64,000 nt of DNA from Chromatiaceae bacterium (GCA_024235175.1 JACKMX010000004.1:496001-560000), one strand, 5' to 3'. Positions 1 through 8,920 are shown, counted from the first letter of the stretch. Translations and numbers: made by a program. Notes: generated by a model not told the origin, from the letters alone.

Positions 1-506
1 ACGGCTGTCTGCAACAGCGCAAACCCGAACAGTCCCGCCACCAGGTCGTCGAGCATGATTCCCAGCCCGCCTTCAACCCTGCGATCCAGCCACCCGATAG
101 GCCATGGTTTCAGGACATCGAAAAATCGGAACAACAGGAAGCCTGCAATCAACCAGCCAAAGCCGGCTGGCGCCAGCCAAAACGTAACCAGCAGCCCAAC
201 CCACTCGTCCCAGACAATCCCCGCATGATCGTGCACCCCCAGATCCCGTGATGTGCGGTCGCACAACCAGATACCGACCACAAAAAGGAGCACCACGATA
301 AGCAGGTAGAGTGCGTCAGACAGCGGTTGCATCAACAGGTAGAGAGGAACTGCCGCCAGAGTGCCTGCGGTGCCCGGCGCCTTGGGAAATGCCCCGGAGC
401 CCAGTCCGCAAGCAAGCAGATGGACCGGATTATTCCAACGGATTCCGTTATTTGGCTGACTGGAAATGCTGATACCCGCCCTGACCGGCTTCAATCTGCC
501 GCCCAT
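1..506 (-). CDS. pgpA: Phosphatidylglycerophosphatase A (3' end cut by window edge)
   Basis: PgpA dephosphorylates phosphatidylglycerophosphate to phosphatidylglycerol in the inner membrane. Reading the minus strand from the ATG at 506 gives a frame open to the window edge. It carries GSGAFPKAPGTAGTLAAVPL near the start, GIVWDEWVGLLVTF in the middle and DDLVAGLFGF at the end, which are the hallmark blocks of the family, with hydrophobic segments between them. The chosen ATG lies inside the end of thiL (about 59 bases overlap); a downstream TTG is also possible. Gene order thiL-pgpA is the usual gammaproteobacterial one. About 168 residues are visible, so little of the C-terminus is missing. 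The family call is secure; the start is not. Confidence 0.9.
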   Translation of the reverse strand, partial: MGGRLKPVRAGISISSQPNNGIRWNNPVHLLACGLGSGAFPKAPGTAGTLAAVPLYLLMQPLSDALYLLIVVLLFVVGIWLCDRTSRDLGVHDHAGIVWDEWVGLLVTFWLAPAGFGWLIAGFLLFRFFDVLKPWPIGWLDRRVEGGLGIMLDDLVAGLFGFALLQTA

Positions 507-1413
507 CTGCGTTAAGGCAACGTATCCCCGGATCCTTTTCAACGACACCAATCCAGGCAACCCTCTCCTCAATCCCGCCAAGGGCGGCCTCGATCTGTCT
601 ACAGCTATCCGGAGGCACTGTGAAACAGAGTTCATAATCGTCTCCTGCCGTTAAAGGTAACGACCAGTCTCCCGACATCTTGATATGTTCATCCACCTCA
701 TGTGAAAGCGGCAAATTCCAAAGTTCCAACCTGGCTCCGACCCTGCTGCGAGCACAAATATGGCCCAGATCAGCCAATAATCCGTCCGATACATCGATCG
801 CGGAAGTGGCCAGATCCCTCAGCGCCAGACCGGCAGCGAGCCTTGGTGAAGGGGCTTCCAGACGCTCACGAAGCCATTTTTCAGGCAGCCTTCCGCCGGC
901 CATCTGCTGCAGCGCCAGGCCCGCGTCCCCTAAAGTGCCAGTGATACCAATTCTCTCCCCAGCTCTGGCAGCATCCCGCGTCAGCGCTTTGCCTGGCGGT
1001 ACAAAACCGTGCACCTGAATAGTGACCGAAAGCGCACCGCGGGTGGTATCCCCACCGACCAACTGGACCCGATGCCGATTGGCCAGGGCCGAAAATCCGC
1101 GCATAAAAGATTTCAGCCACTCGCTGTCGCTCTCCGGCAGCGTGAGCGCCAGAGTCGCCCATGCAGGAATCGCCCCCATCGCCGCCAGATCACTCAGATT
1201 GACGGCGAGTGCTTTGTGTCCCAGTTTCTCCGGATCCGTACCTGCATAAAAATGCACCCCTTCCACCAGAGTGTCGACGCTAACGGCCAGATTCTCCCCT
1301 GCTGGGACCTGAACAAGCGCGCAATCATCCCCCACCCCCAGCAATACATCCTCGCGGGGGTGCCCAATATGAGAGAAGAAACGCTCGATCAGTTCGAATT
1401 CGGAGAGTGCCAT
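448..1413 (-). CDS. thiL: Thiamine-monophosphate kinase
   Basis: ThiL phosphorylates thiamine monophosphate to thiamine pyrophosphate with ATP, the last step of cofactor synthesis. The 321-residue product has the usual length. It shows the N-terminal MALSEFELIERFF start, the nucleotide/Mg-binding GVGDDCALV block, VDTLVEGVHF, the KALAVNLSDLAAMGA block and the C-terminal DVSDGLLADLGH and GDDYELCF motifs. It follows nusB but is separated from it by a strong terminator (1559-1596), so it may be expressed from its own promoter in 1414-1558 or by read-through. Its 3' end overlaps the likely pgpA start, suggesting translational coupling. Identification is firm. Confidence 0.96.
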   Translation of the reverse strand: MALSEFELIERFFSHIGHPREDVLLGVGDDCALVQVPAGENLAVSVDTLVEGVHFYAGTDPEKLGHKALAVNLSDLAAMGAIPAWATLALTLPESDSEWLKSFMRGFSALANRHRVQLVGGDTTRGALSVTIQVHGFVPPGKALTRDAARAGERIGITGTLGDAGLALQQMAGGRLPEKWLRERLEAPSPRLAAGLALRDLATSAIDVSDGLLADLGHICARSRVGARLELWNLPLSHEVDEHIKMSGDWSLPLTAGDDYELCFTVPPDSCRQIEAALGGIEERVAWIGVVEKDPGIRCLNADGRQIEAGQGGYQHFQSAK

Positions 1414-1558
1414 GCGCGCAAGAATAGCATGACAGGAAGTAATGAAAGGATAATCCCTGCTACAGCCTGCTCAGCGGGAAAATCGGTCACCATTTTTTGA
1501 GTGGGGGTAAGCGTCTGACAAATAGGCTGATAAGCACCGAATACAGCATATTTTGCTT

Positions 1559-1596
1559 AAAAAAAACTGTCATCCCGGCGTTCGCCGGGATGACAG
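1559..1596 (-). terminator. Rho-independent terminator after nusB
   Basis: A perfect 14-bp inverted repeat (1567-1580 and 1583-1596, arms CTGTCATCCCGGCG) with a 2-base loop is followed, on the minus strand, by eight T residues (1566-1559). It sits about 48 bases past the nusB stop and so would end the rib-nusB transcript. The palindrome also resembles dispersed intergenic repeats of many proteobacteria, so it may be a repeat recruited as terminator. Confidence 0.85.
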
Positions 1597-1643
1597 ACAA
1601 TGTAACCGCACAGGACATTCAAACTAAGTATATACCATTTTGG

Positions 1644-2072
1644 TCAACGCGGTTTCATTTCCGCTTGCCGCGATTGTTTCGCCAGTTTATCCAAAACCCC
1701 GTTGACGTAGCGGTGACCCTGTTCCGCACCAAAAACTTTCGCCAATTCCACCGATTCATTGATGATCACACGGTATGGCAGGTCCATCCTATAGATCAGC
1801 TCAAACGCTCCCAGCCTTAATACAGCCCGCTCCACCGGGTCCACACTCTCTATGGAACGGTCCAAACAGGGCTTCAACTGTTGATCCAATGTACCCAGGT
1901 TGTCGGATACCCCCTGTAACAGTGTACCAAAATAGTTGAAGTCGAATCCGTTTCTATCCTGCTCAGCCAGAAACTGCTCTTTCACATCCCGGATATCCTG
2001 CCCGGTCATCTGCCACTGATAGATAGCCTGAACTGCGTAATGCCTGGCCTGGCTCTTTTTGTTGGTCATCAA
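1644..2072 (-). CDS. nusB: Transcription antitermination factor NusB
   Basis: NusB binds boxA RNA with ribosomal protein S10 and supports antitermination, mainly of rRNA operons. The 142-residue all-helical product matches the family in length. Recognisable blocks are ARHYAVQAIYQWQMTG at the N-terminus, LDRSIESVDPVERAVLRLGAFEL in the middle and VIINESVELAKVFG...YVNGVLDKLA at the C-terminus. Its ATG overlaps the ribH stop by four bases (ATGA), the coupling usually seen for ribH-nusB. A terminator follows directly. Confidence 0.96.
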   Translation of the reverse strand: MMTNKKSQARHYAVQAIYQWQMTGQDIRDVKEQFLAEQDRNGFDFNYFGTLLQGVSDNLGTLDQQLKPCLDRSIESVDPVERAVLRLGAFELIYRMDLPYRVIINESVELAKVFGAEQGHRYVNGVLDKLAKQSRQAEMKPR

Positions 2073-2539
2073 TCTATCTGACGCAGCAGGTTGACCATTT
2101 CAATTGCTGATATCGCCGCTTCGGCACCCTTGTTGCCAGCCTTGGTGCCTGCCCGTTCGATGGCCTGCTCGATGGTATCCACCGTGAGTACACCGAAAGC
2201 AATCGGGACAGCATGCTTCAGGCTGACTTGGGCAATGCCCTTGACACATTCACCGGCAACATATTCAAAATGCGGGGTTCCGCCCCGGATTACCGCACCC
2301 AGCGCGATAATGGCGTCGTACTGGCCTTTGGCAGCTATCTTCTCCAGTACCAGGGGCATCTCAAATGCGCCGGGAATCCGGACAATGGTGATATCAGGCT
2401 CTTCGGCGCCATGCCGCTTGAGTGCGTCCAGTGCACCGCTCAGCAGGCTTTCGACGACAAAGCTGTTAAAACGCGCAACCACAAGACAAAAACGCGCTTT
2501 GCGTATGCTCAATGCCCCTTCTATGGTTTTGATTGGCAT
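2069..2539 (-). CDS. ribH: 6,7-dimethyl-8-ribityllumazine synthase
   Basis: Lumazine synthase condenses 5-amino-6-ribitylaminouracil with 3,4-dihydroxy-2-butanone-4-phosphate, the penultimate riboflavin step. The 156-residue product has the standard blocks: VARFNSFVVESLLSGALDAL, VRIPGAFEMPLV, ALGAVIRGGTPHFEYVA with the catalytic-loop histidine, and PIAFGVLTVDTIEQAIERAG. A purine-rich AAGGG lies about eight bases before the ATG. It lies 67 bases after ribBA and overlaps nusB, consistent with one operon. Confidence 0.97.
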   Translation of the reverse strand: MPIKTIEGALSIRKARFCLVVARFNSFVVESLLSGALDALKRHGAEEPDITIVRIPGAFEMPLVLEKIAAKGQYDAIIALGAVIRGGTPHFEYVAGECVKGIAQVSLKHAVPIAFGVLTVDTIEQAIERAGTKAGNKGAEAAISAIEMVNLLRQID

Positions 2540-2606
2540 AATTTAAACCCTTGACGGCGGAAAATTCGGAATTCGGGAAACAGCCCTCTCACCACAACTG
2601 CACGGT

Positions 2607-3722
2607 TCAATCGCGTCCAACGTACTCGGTCACTTCCAGATTGAATCCGGATATACCATGCAAACTGGTGGGCGCACTCATCACGCGCATTTTTCGCACA
2701 CCGAGATCGCACAATATCTGGGCGCCAATCCCATAGGTACGCAGATGTTTGATATTGTCGCCAGGCAGATTCGGCTCATCCTCTTTCTGTTTAAACTGTA
2801 TTTCGCGCATACGTTGAATTATCTCACGGCTGCTGTCGTGATTGCGCAACACTACAATAACTCCACTACCCTCCTCCGCGATACGCTGCATCGCACTGTC
2901 CAACGGCCAGCCACAGCGTTCGTGCTGGGTGGAGAAGAGATCGCACAGTGTATTCTGCATGTGCACACGCACCAGGGCGGGAGTATCTGCTTTGACGGTT
3001 CCATACACAAGCGCCAGATGGAGCTCATTGTCGACGCAATCCTGATAGGCGTGCATACGGAAGTTCCCGTACTCGGTCGGAAGCGTGCAGTCATACACTC
3101 GTTCCACCGTCTTCTCGTTGCGCACCCGGTACTGTATGAGATCGGCGATCGTTCCCATCTTCAGGCCGTGTTCCCGTGCAAACAGCTCCAGGTCCGGACG
3201 GCGAGCCATGGAACCATCTTCATTCAGAATTTCCACAATTACCGCTGCCGGAGTCAATCCCGCCAGGCGCACCAGATCGCAGCCCGCTTCGGTATGGCCG
3301 GCACGCACCAATACGCCGCCGGGCTGGGCCATTAACGGGAAAATGTGTCCGGGCTGAACGATATCCTTGGGTTCGGCATCAGATTTCACGGCAGCCAATA
3401 TGGTGGTAGCACGATCTGCGGCGGAAATGCCGGTAGTCACCCCTTCGGCCGCCTCTATGGAGACCGTGAAATTGGTGCTGTGTGCGGATTCGTTGACCCC
3501 AACCATCAATGGCAGGCGCAGCTGCCTGCAATGCTCTCTGGTGAGGGTAAGACAAATAAGACCGCGTCCGTAGCGCGCCATGAAATTGACCGCTTCGGGG
3601 GTTACCAGCTCTGCCGCCATGATCAGATCGCCTTCATTTTCACGATCTGCATCGTCCATAATGACAACCATCCTGCCCTGGCGCAGATCTTCTATTATCT
3701 CTTCTGTTGAATTCTGATCCAT
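2607..3722 (-). CDS. ribBA: 3,4-dihydroxy-2-butanone-4-phosphate synthase fused to a degenerate GTP cyclohydrolase II domain
   Basis: Residues 1 to about 205 are a complete DHBP synthase (ribulose-5-phosphate to DHBP plus formate), with the acidic DDADRENEGDLIMAAE metal-binding motif and the RAGHTEAGCDLVRLAGL block. Residues about 210-371 align with GTP cyclohydrolase II by position and by VRVHMQNTLCDLF, but the zinc-binding C-x10-C-x-C signature (normally GSLRCDCG) is replaced by STQHERCGWPL. The second half is therefore probably not a working cyclohydrolase. An ATG at 3722 is preferred; the frame also opens eight codons earlier at a TTG (3746). Part of the rib operon. A separate RibA elsewhere in the genome would be expected. 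Confidence 0.92.
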   Translation of the reverse strand: MDQNSTEEIIEDLRQGRMVVIMDDADRENEGDLIMAAELVTPEAVNFMARYGRGLICLTLTREHCRQLRLPLMVGVNESAHSTNFTVSIEAAEGVTTGISAADRATTILAAVKSDAEPKDIVQPGHIFPLMAQPGGVLVRAGHTEAGCDLVRLAGLTPAAVIVEILNEDGSMARRPDLELFAREHGLKMGTIADLIQYRVRNEKTVERVYDCTLPTEYGNFRMHAYQDCVDNELHLALVYGTVKADTPALVRVHMQNTLCDLFSTQHERCGWPLDSAMQRIAEEGSGVIVVLRNHDSSREIIQRMREIQFKQKEDEPNLPGDNIKHLRTYGIGAQILCDLGVRKMRVMSAPTSLHGISGFNLEVTEYVGRD

Positions 3723-3846
3723 AACCTGGGGAAGCTCGACTGCCAATGCGGGAAACGAGGCAGTCTATCAAAATTGGAATGCAGAGAAAAACCGGAATTT
3801 GTGGTGTATCGGTTTACAGAGGCCAGTGCTTGCTTTTGGTTACCAA

Positions 3847-3874
3847 AAAATAGAACTGCCCATTGACGGGTCAA
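3847..3874 (-). promoter_or_regulatory. Possible sigma-70 promoter for ribBA-ribH-nusB
   Basis: On the minus strand, TTGACC (3874-3869) and TATTTT (3852-3847) are separated by 16 bases, about 125 bases ahead of the ribBA ATG. The spacing is acceptable and the -35 good; the -10 is only fair. No FMN-riboswitch-like sequence was recognised in 3723-3965. Confidence 0.35.
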
Positions 3875-3965
3875 GCGGATAAATTATGAATATGCAGATA
3901 TCAACTTGAAAGACCACAGGGGGGCGGTCTGGCTGAACACCGGTTGACCATGCTCACCTAACCCA

Positions 3966-4994
3966 TCACAACTGCTGTTCAACCCGGTTGCGTCCGTTCT
4001 GCTTCGCCTTATACAAAGCCTCGTCTGCACGTCGGATCAGATCGTCCGGAGAATCTCCGGGACGCAATTGGGAGATGCCGATGGAAATTGTCAGCCGACC
4101 ATAACTCTCCCCACTCTCCCTGTTTTTCAGTTTGCCGGAGGATATCGCTTTACGAATCTGTTCGGCCAGCGCACTGGAGCCGGCACTGTCGGTATGCGGC
4201 AGGATGACCGCGAACTCCTCCCCGCCGTAGCGTGCAGCTGTATCCTTGCCTTTTACGCAGCTTTTCAGCGTAGATCCCACGAAGCGCAACACTTTGTCGC
4301 CAACCATGTGGCCGAAGGTGTCGTTAAACCGTTTGAAATGGTCGATATCGGCCAGCAGCAGGCAAAATACCGACTCCTGTGCCTTACACTCCTCGAACAC
4401 ACTCATCAGCGCAACATCAAACGCCTTGCGATTGGAGAGGCCGGTCAACGCATCGGTTAAAGACTCCTCTCTGACCTGCTCCAGCTCTTTGCGCAGAGTC
4501 TCCACCTCGTCCAGCACGCTGCTCATTTGTGACTCAAGCTTGCGCTGTGACTGCTCCATCGTACGGGTGTCGTCAATCACCTTTTGTACTTCTCTGTGCA
4601 TCACGTCGGAAGGGGGGGAGCTGTCCAGGATATCTGCAAAACCGTTCAGTGTGTCCGCATACGCAGATACCGCTCCGCCCGAGCGCTCGACCTCCCCCTG
4701 GATACCGGCGATGATACGCCGCAACTCCTGGCGTATCTGCTCGATCGCTACATCATCCTGAACGAAAAACTGCCGGTAAATCTCCCAAAGATTCTTATCT
4801 GAAGGTTCTTGTTCTCCATTCAGCACCTGATCGAAAGCCTCTTTAAGCCCTTTATTGCTTCCCAGCACATATTCGTATCCTGTCCTGAAGTTAAGGGGTG
4901 ACGGGGGAATATGGTGTTTCGAAAGAAGAGACAAAGTAACACGCAGATGTGAGGAAGATTGTTCGTAGGTGTCGGGATAGGGGTTGGTTTCCAT
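3966..4994 (-). CDS. Diguanylate cyclase (soluble, GGDEF)
   Basis: Predicted to make c-di-GMP from two GTP. The 342-residue protein has no membrane segment. The first 170 residues are helical and end in a coiled-coil stretch rich in Gln/Glu/Leu (roughly 125-170), which would drive dimerisation. Residues about 172-340 are a full GGDEF domain with DALTGLSNRKAF at its start and an intact GGEEF active site. The inhibitory I-site position, five residues before the motif, reads KGKD instead of RxxD, so product inhibition may be weak. The gene lies inside the otherwise conserved riboflavin run, with gaps of more than 200 bases on both sides, and looks like an insertion between ribE and ribBA. Confidence 0.9.
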   Translation of the reverse strand: METNPYPDTYEQSSSHLRVTLSLLSKHHIPPSPLNFRTGYEYVLGSNKGLKEAFDQVLNGEQEPSDKNLWEIYRQFFVQDDVAIEQIRQELRRIIAGIQGEVERSGGAVSAYADTLNGFADILDSSPPSDVMHREVQKVIDDTRTMEQSQRKLESQMSSVLDEVETLRKELEQVREESLTDALTGLSNRKAFDVALMSVFEECKAQESVFCLLLADIDHFKRFNDTFGHMVGDKVLRFVGSTLKSCVKGKDTAARYGGEEFAVILPHTDSAGSSALAEQIRKAISSGKLKNRESGESYGRLTISIGISQLRPGDSPDDLIRRADEALYKAKQNGRNRVEQQL

Positions 4995-5210
4995 TTTTTT
5001 AAACCTGATTCAACAATAACCGGTTACTGAGAACACTTATAAGGAAGCCATCCGGGGCCGTCAGGAGTTCAGTCACTGATCATTTTCGGCCGGCGCAATA
5101 AAATATTTAGCAATAATTTCAATCAGATAAGGGCGTAAAAATCGATAATATCAATACCATGGAAATATTCTTATGGTGATAAGCAGTTGCGTCTCCCTGG
5201 TGAACCGGTT

Positions 5211-5876
5211 TCAATCACGCAGAAAGCCGCGGCGGGCCAAAATTTCCAGTGTAAGGCCTTTTCCGGAGCCGGGAACCGTTGCTCCGTCGGCCAGCAGCAG
5301 GCGCTCCAGATAGCGGGCAATCAGGTCAACCTCCAGATTGACCCGGGTGCCGGTCAGATAATCGGACATGATGCTCTTCTCCAGCGTGTGAGGCACGATA
5401 TTCAGCTCGAAACGGCTTCCGTTTACCGCATTAACCGTGAGGCTGACACCGTCCACGCAGATCGAGCCCTTCTGAGCGATATAACGCGCCAGTGTTTGCG
5501 GCGCCTCGATCTCGAAGCGGATGGAACGGCCGTCCTGCTTCCTGCTCAGCACCTGACCTATTCCGTCAACATGGCCGCTCACCAGATGCCCACCCAGTGG
5601 AGTGTTCAATGTGAGGGCTTTTTCCAGATTGAGGCGTGCCCCGGGCCTGAGTGACGCCAGCGTACTCAATGAGAGTGTCTCGACCGACAGATCTGCGATA
5701 TAACCGTCTCCGGGTAACGCAACAACCGTCAGGCAGACGCCATTGGTGGAGATGCTGTCACCCAATCCTACGTCGTCGAGCCTAAGATCACCGGTACTGA
5801 CATGCAGACACATGTCGGCGCCGGACCGTTCCATGGATGACAAGGTTCCTATAGCCTGGATGATTCCGGTAAACAT
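5211..5876 (-). CDS. ribE: Riboflavin synthase, alpha chain
   Basis: Catalyses dismutation of two lumazine molecules to riboflavin. The 221-residue protein consists of two similar lumazine-binding barrels. MFTGIIQAIGTL opens the first, with GVCLTVV and NLEKALTLNTPLGGHLVSGHVDGIG following; the second contains GVSLTVNAVNGSRFELNIVPHTLEKS. The name ribC is used for the same gene in some species. It follows ribD by 33 bases in the same direction. Family identity and start are both clear. Confidence 0.96.
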   Translation of the reverse strand: MFTGIIQAIGTLSSMERSGADMCLHVSTGDLRLDDVGLGDSISTNGVCLTVVALPGDGYIADLSVETLSLSTLASLRPGARLNLEKALTLNTPLGGHLVSGHVDGIGQVLSRKQDGRSIRFEIEAPQTLARYIAQKGSICVDGVSLTVNAVNGSRFELNIVPHTLEKSIMSDYLTGTRVNLEVDLIARYLERLLLADGATVPGSGKGLTLEILARRGFLRD

Positions 5877-5909
5877 TGAATAAACCTGAAGTAGTGTCGA
5901 GCAGAGGGA

Positions 5910-7028
5910 TTAACCGGGAAGCGGAACCGCGGTTATACGGATATCCGGCCCCACCATCCGAAGGTCGGTGATGTTCAGGCCGATACGGTCCCGCATTCGC
6001 TTCAGTTCCGGCAGCCGGAAGAGCCCCTGTGCGTCATCGCCCATGATGTGCGGCGCTGCGTAGATCACCAGCTCGTCGACCAGCCCGGCGGCAAGAAACC
6101 CACCCGCAAGGGTCGGGCCCGATTCAACCAGCACTTCATTGATCTGACGACGGCCAAGTTCGTCCAGCAGCAAGCCGAGATCAATCCGGTCGCCTTCACC
6201 CCTCAACAGCACGACTTCGGCACCGGCTGTTTCCAGTGAAAGCTGACTGGAACCCGACTCCAGACAGACAACCAGCGTACTGCCCTTCAGCTGAATCATT
6301 TTCGCTGTGGCCGGCATCCGTTGCCGGGGATCGAGCACCACCCGCAATGGTTGGCGCACCTCATCACCCTGTGCCATGCCTGCGAGCAAACCACCTTCGA
6401 TGCGTACATTCATCGATGGATCATCCGCCAGCACTGTGCCTATACCGGTCACTATGGCATCGCTGCGCGCCCGCAGCCGCTGCACATCAAGCCGGGCGGC
6501 ACTGCCGGTGATCCATTGACTCTCCCCGCCTCTCATCGCCGTTCTGCCATCCAGGCTCATGGCCAGTTTACAGCGAACATATGGCCGTCCACTGCGCATA
6601 CGTTTGATGAATCCGGGATTCAGCACCACGGACTGGGCTTCCATCACACCCTGGATGACCTCGACTCCAGCCTGCCGGAGCTGCTTAAAACCGGCACCGG
6701 CCACCCTGGGATTGGGATCTTCCATGGCAGCCACCACCCGGCTGATGCCCGCGGCTATCAGCGCGTCGGTGCAAGCCGGGGTGCGCCCCTGGTGACAACA
6801 GGGTTCCAAAGTCACATAGGCTGTTGCCCCACGTGCTTTCGCGCCTGCCATGCGCAGTGCATTCGGCTCGGCATGCGGCTCCCCGGCGCGCCGGTGATAC
6901 CCCTCACCGACCGGTTCGCCCGAGCGAACCAGAACACAGCCGACCCGGGGATTGGGATGAGTTGTATAGAGGCCCTGACGGGCAAGATTCAGGGCGCGGG
7001 ACATAAAATGGTAATCAGCCTCCATCAA
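5910..7028 (-). CDS. ribD: Bifunctional pyrimidine deaminase/reductase of riboflavin synthesis
   Basis: RibD deaminates and then reduces the GTP-cyclohydrolase product on the way to ribitylaminouracil. The 372-residue protein has the N-terminal zinc deaminase domain (1-145) with the HAEPNAL motif and PCCHQGRTPACTDALI, and a C-terminal reductase domain (about 146-365) beginning PYVRCKLAMSLDGRTA, with the VESGPTLAGGFL block. Its ATG overlaps the nrdR stop by four bases (ATGA), indicating coupled translation. Confidence 0.97.
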   Translation of the reverse strand: MMEADYHFMSRALNLARQGLYTTHPNPRVGCVLVRSGEPVGEGYHRRAGEPHAEPNALRMAGAKARGATAYVTLEPCCHQGRTPACTDALIAAGISRVVAAMEDPNPRVAGAGFKQLRQAGVEVIQGVMEAQSVVLNPGFIKRMRSGRPYVRCKLAMSLDGRTAMRGGESQWITGSAARLDVQRLRARSDAIVTGIGTVLADDPSMNVRIEGGLLAGMAQGDEVRQPLRVVLDPRQRMPATAKMIQLKGSTLVVCLESGSSQLSLETAGAEVVLLRGEGDRIDLGLLLDELGRRQINEVLVESGPTLAGGFLAAGLVDELVIYAAPHIMGDDAQGLFRLPELKRMRDRIGLNITDLRMVGPDIRITAVPLPG

Positions 7029-7537
7029 TGACCGTCTGTGTCACCATCGAGCAGGTCCATCTGCTGTCGTTTTACCTCCGGCGGCAGCTCTCTCTCCAAC
7101 TGTTCAATCTCCTCACGGAAGGCTTTGACGTCCTCAAATTTCCGATAAACAGAGGCAAAACGGACATAGGCAACATGATCCAGACCACGCAGCTCCTCCA
7201 TCACCCACTCACCGATCCAGCGCGAAGACACCTCCCCCTCACCTGTCGCTATCAGGCGGCGTCGGATACGGTTGAGCGCCTCCTCAACCTGTTCGGTGCT
7301 TACCGGACGCTTCTCCAGCGCCCGCTTCATCCCGGAGACCAGTTTAGTGTCATCGAACGCGGCTCTGCTGCCATCGTTTTTGACCACTTGGGGAAGATTC
7401 AGCTCCGCGTTTTCGTAGGTGGTGAAACGTTCATTGCATTGGGTACACTGCCGCCGCCTGCGCACCTGGTCACCCTCCCCGAAAAGCCGGGAGTCGATCA
7501 CCTTTGTGTCCTGGGCGGAGCAGAATGGGCAGCGCAT
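7025..7537 (-). CDS. nrdR: Transcriptional repressor NrdR
   Basis: NrdR represses ribonucleotide reductase genes in response to nucleotide levels. From the ATG at 7537 the product is 170 residues, close to the family length. It starts MRCPFCSAQDTKVIDSR, carries a zinc ribbon (CPFC and CTQCNERFTT) and then an ATP-cone domain. The frame stays open further upstream into glyA, but that part is an out-of-frame read of glyA, so the internal ATG was chosen. The start lies just past the glyA stop and the end overlaps ribD, making a tight glyA-nrdR-ribD unit. Confidence 0.96.
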   Translation of the reverse strand: MRCPFCSAQDTKVIDSRLFGEGDQVRRRRQCTQCNERFTTYENAELNLPQVVKNDGSRAAFDDTKLVSGMKRALEKRPVSTEQVEEALNRIRRRLIATGEGEVSSRWIGEWVMEELRGLDHVAYVRFASVYRKFEDVKAFREEIEQLERELPPEVKRQQMDLLDGDTDGH

Positions 7538-7538
7538 C

Positions 7539-8792
7539 TCAGCGGTAAACTGGGTAACGCTTGCACAGCTCCAAAACCCGGCCCCTGATCCGTTCGATCG
7601 CAACCTGATCGCCCCTGCCGTCGATGACATCGCACATCCAGCCGGCCAGTTCCCGCGCCTCCGCCTGCGCAACTCCACGCGTCGTGAGAGCGGGCGTGCC
7701 AACACGAATGCCACTGGTAACGAAAGGAGACTGGGGATCATTTGGCACTGCATTCTTGTTCACCGTGATATTGGCCGCGCCCAACCAGGCATCAACCTCC
7801 TTACCGGTCAATCCGGCCTGGATGAAACTGACCAGAAACAGATGGTCGTCGGTGCCACCGGATACAACATCGTAACCCCGCTCGATAAACACCTGAGCCA
7901 TGGTGCGGGCATTAACCAGTACCTGCTCCTGGTAAGCCTTGAACTCCGGTTCCATCGCCTCCTTGAAGGCGACCGCCTTGGCTGCGATAACATGCATCAG
8001 GGGGCCGCCTTGAGTACCCGGAAACACGAGCGAATTGAGATTCTTCTCGATTTCGGGATTGGTTTTGGCCAGAATCAACCCACCGCGCGGGCCGCGCAGC
8101 GTTTTATGCGTGGTGGTGGTGGTAACATCGGCGATCTGCACCGGACTGGGGTAGAGACCGGCGGCAACCATACCGGCAACATGAGCCATATCCACGAAAA
8201 GATACGCATCCACCAGATCGGCAATCTCGCGAAACCGGTTCCAGTCGACCACCCTGGAGTAGGCCGAAAATCCGGCCACGATCATTTTCGGGCTATGCTC
8301 CAAAGCCAGCTCTTTCACCTGATCGTAATCTATCTCACCGGAATCCGGATTGAGTCCATATTGCACCGATTGATAGATCTTGCCGGAAAAATTGGGCTTG
8401 GCGCCGTGGGTAAGGTGACCGCCATGAGCCAGGCTCATACCAAGAATGGTATCTCCTGGTTTGCACAATGCCATGTAGACCGCGGCATTGGCCTGGGAAC
8501 CTGAGTGGGGTTGGACGTTTGCGTAATCCGCGCCGAACAGCTGCTTGGCCCTGTCGATGGCAAGCTGCTCAGCCTGGTCGACGAATTCGCAGCCGCCGTA
8601 GTAGCGCTTGCCGGGATAGCCCTCCGCGTATTTGTTGGTGAGTACTGAGCCCTGTGCCTGCAACACTCTGGGGCTGGTGTAGTTTTCCGATGCGATCAGC
8701 TCGACATGATCCTCCTGCCGCTGCTCCTCACCCTGGATGGCCGCCCAAAGCTCATCATCGAAGCCCTGGATCCGCATATCTTTGTTGAACAT
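7539..8792 (-). CDS. glyA: Serine hydroxymethyltransferase
   Basis: PLP enzyme that converts serine and tetrahydrofolate to glycine and methylene-tetrahydrofolate. The 417-residue product is of normal length. It shows ELIASENYTSPRVLQAQGS, the KYAEGYPGKRYYGGCE substrate loop, HSGSQANAAVY and THKTLRGPRGG with the PLP-binding lysine. It is the first gene of the minus-strand housekeeping run, immediately followed by nrdR. Confidence 0.98.
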   Translation of the reverse strand: MFNKDMRIQGFDDELWAAIQGEEQRQEDHVELIASENYTSPRVLQAQGSVLTNKYAEGYPGKRYYGGCEFVDQAEQLAIDRAKQLFGADYANVQPHSGSQANAAVYMALCKPGDTILGMSLAHGGHLTHGAKPNFSGKIYQSVQYGLNPDSGEIDYDQVKELALEHSPKMIVAGFSAYSRVVDWNRFREIADLVDAYLFVDMAHVAGMVAAGLYPSPVQIADVTTTTTHKTLRGPRGGLILAKTNPEIEKNLNSLVFPGTQGGPLMHVIAAKAVAFKEAMEPEFKAYQEQVLVNARTMAQVFIERGYDVVSGGTDDHLFLVSFIQAGLTGKEVDAWLGAANITVNKNAVPNDPQSPFVTSGIRVGTPALTTRGVAQAEARELAGWMCDVIDGRGDQVAIERIRGRVLELCKRYPVYR

Positions 8793-8875
8793 GAAAAGCT
8801 ACTCCGCCGGGTAAAAGCAGATATTTTAACAGTATGCCGGTTAAACGTCTGCCTTCAGTTGGCAGGAGATGAGCT

Positions 8876-8915
8876 GTTAACGCTATGCGGGTATCCTTAG
8901 ACGCATAGCGTTAAC
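8876..8915. repeat. 14-bp inverted repeat between glyA and the ExeA-like gene
   Basis: GTTAACGCTATGCG (8876-8889) is perfectly repeated in inverse at 8902-8915 with a 12-base loop. There is no T-run on either strand. It lies just after the stop of the ExeA-like gene and upstream of glyA, so it could act as a transcript-end hairpin for the former or as a protein-binding site for the latter. Confidence 0.6.
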
Positions 8916-8920
8916 CGGTC

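Noticed and set aside
3723..3965. Possible FMN riboswitch upstream of ribBA
   Set aside because: None of the conserved FMN-element blocks was found on the minus strand; only a possible promoter is visible.
7538..7753. N-terminal extension of NrdR
   Set aside because: The extra 72 codons are an out-of-frame read of glyA; the zinc-ribbon protein begins at MRCPFC.
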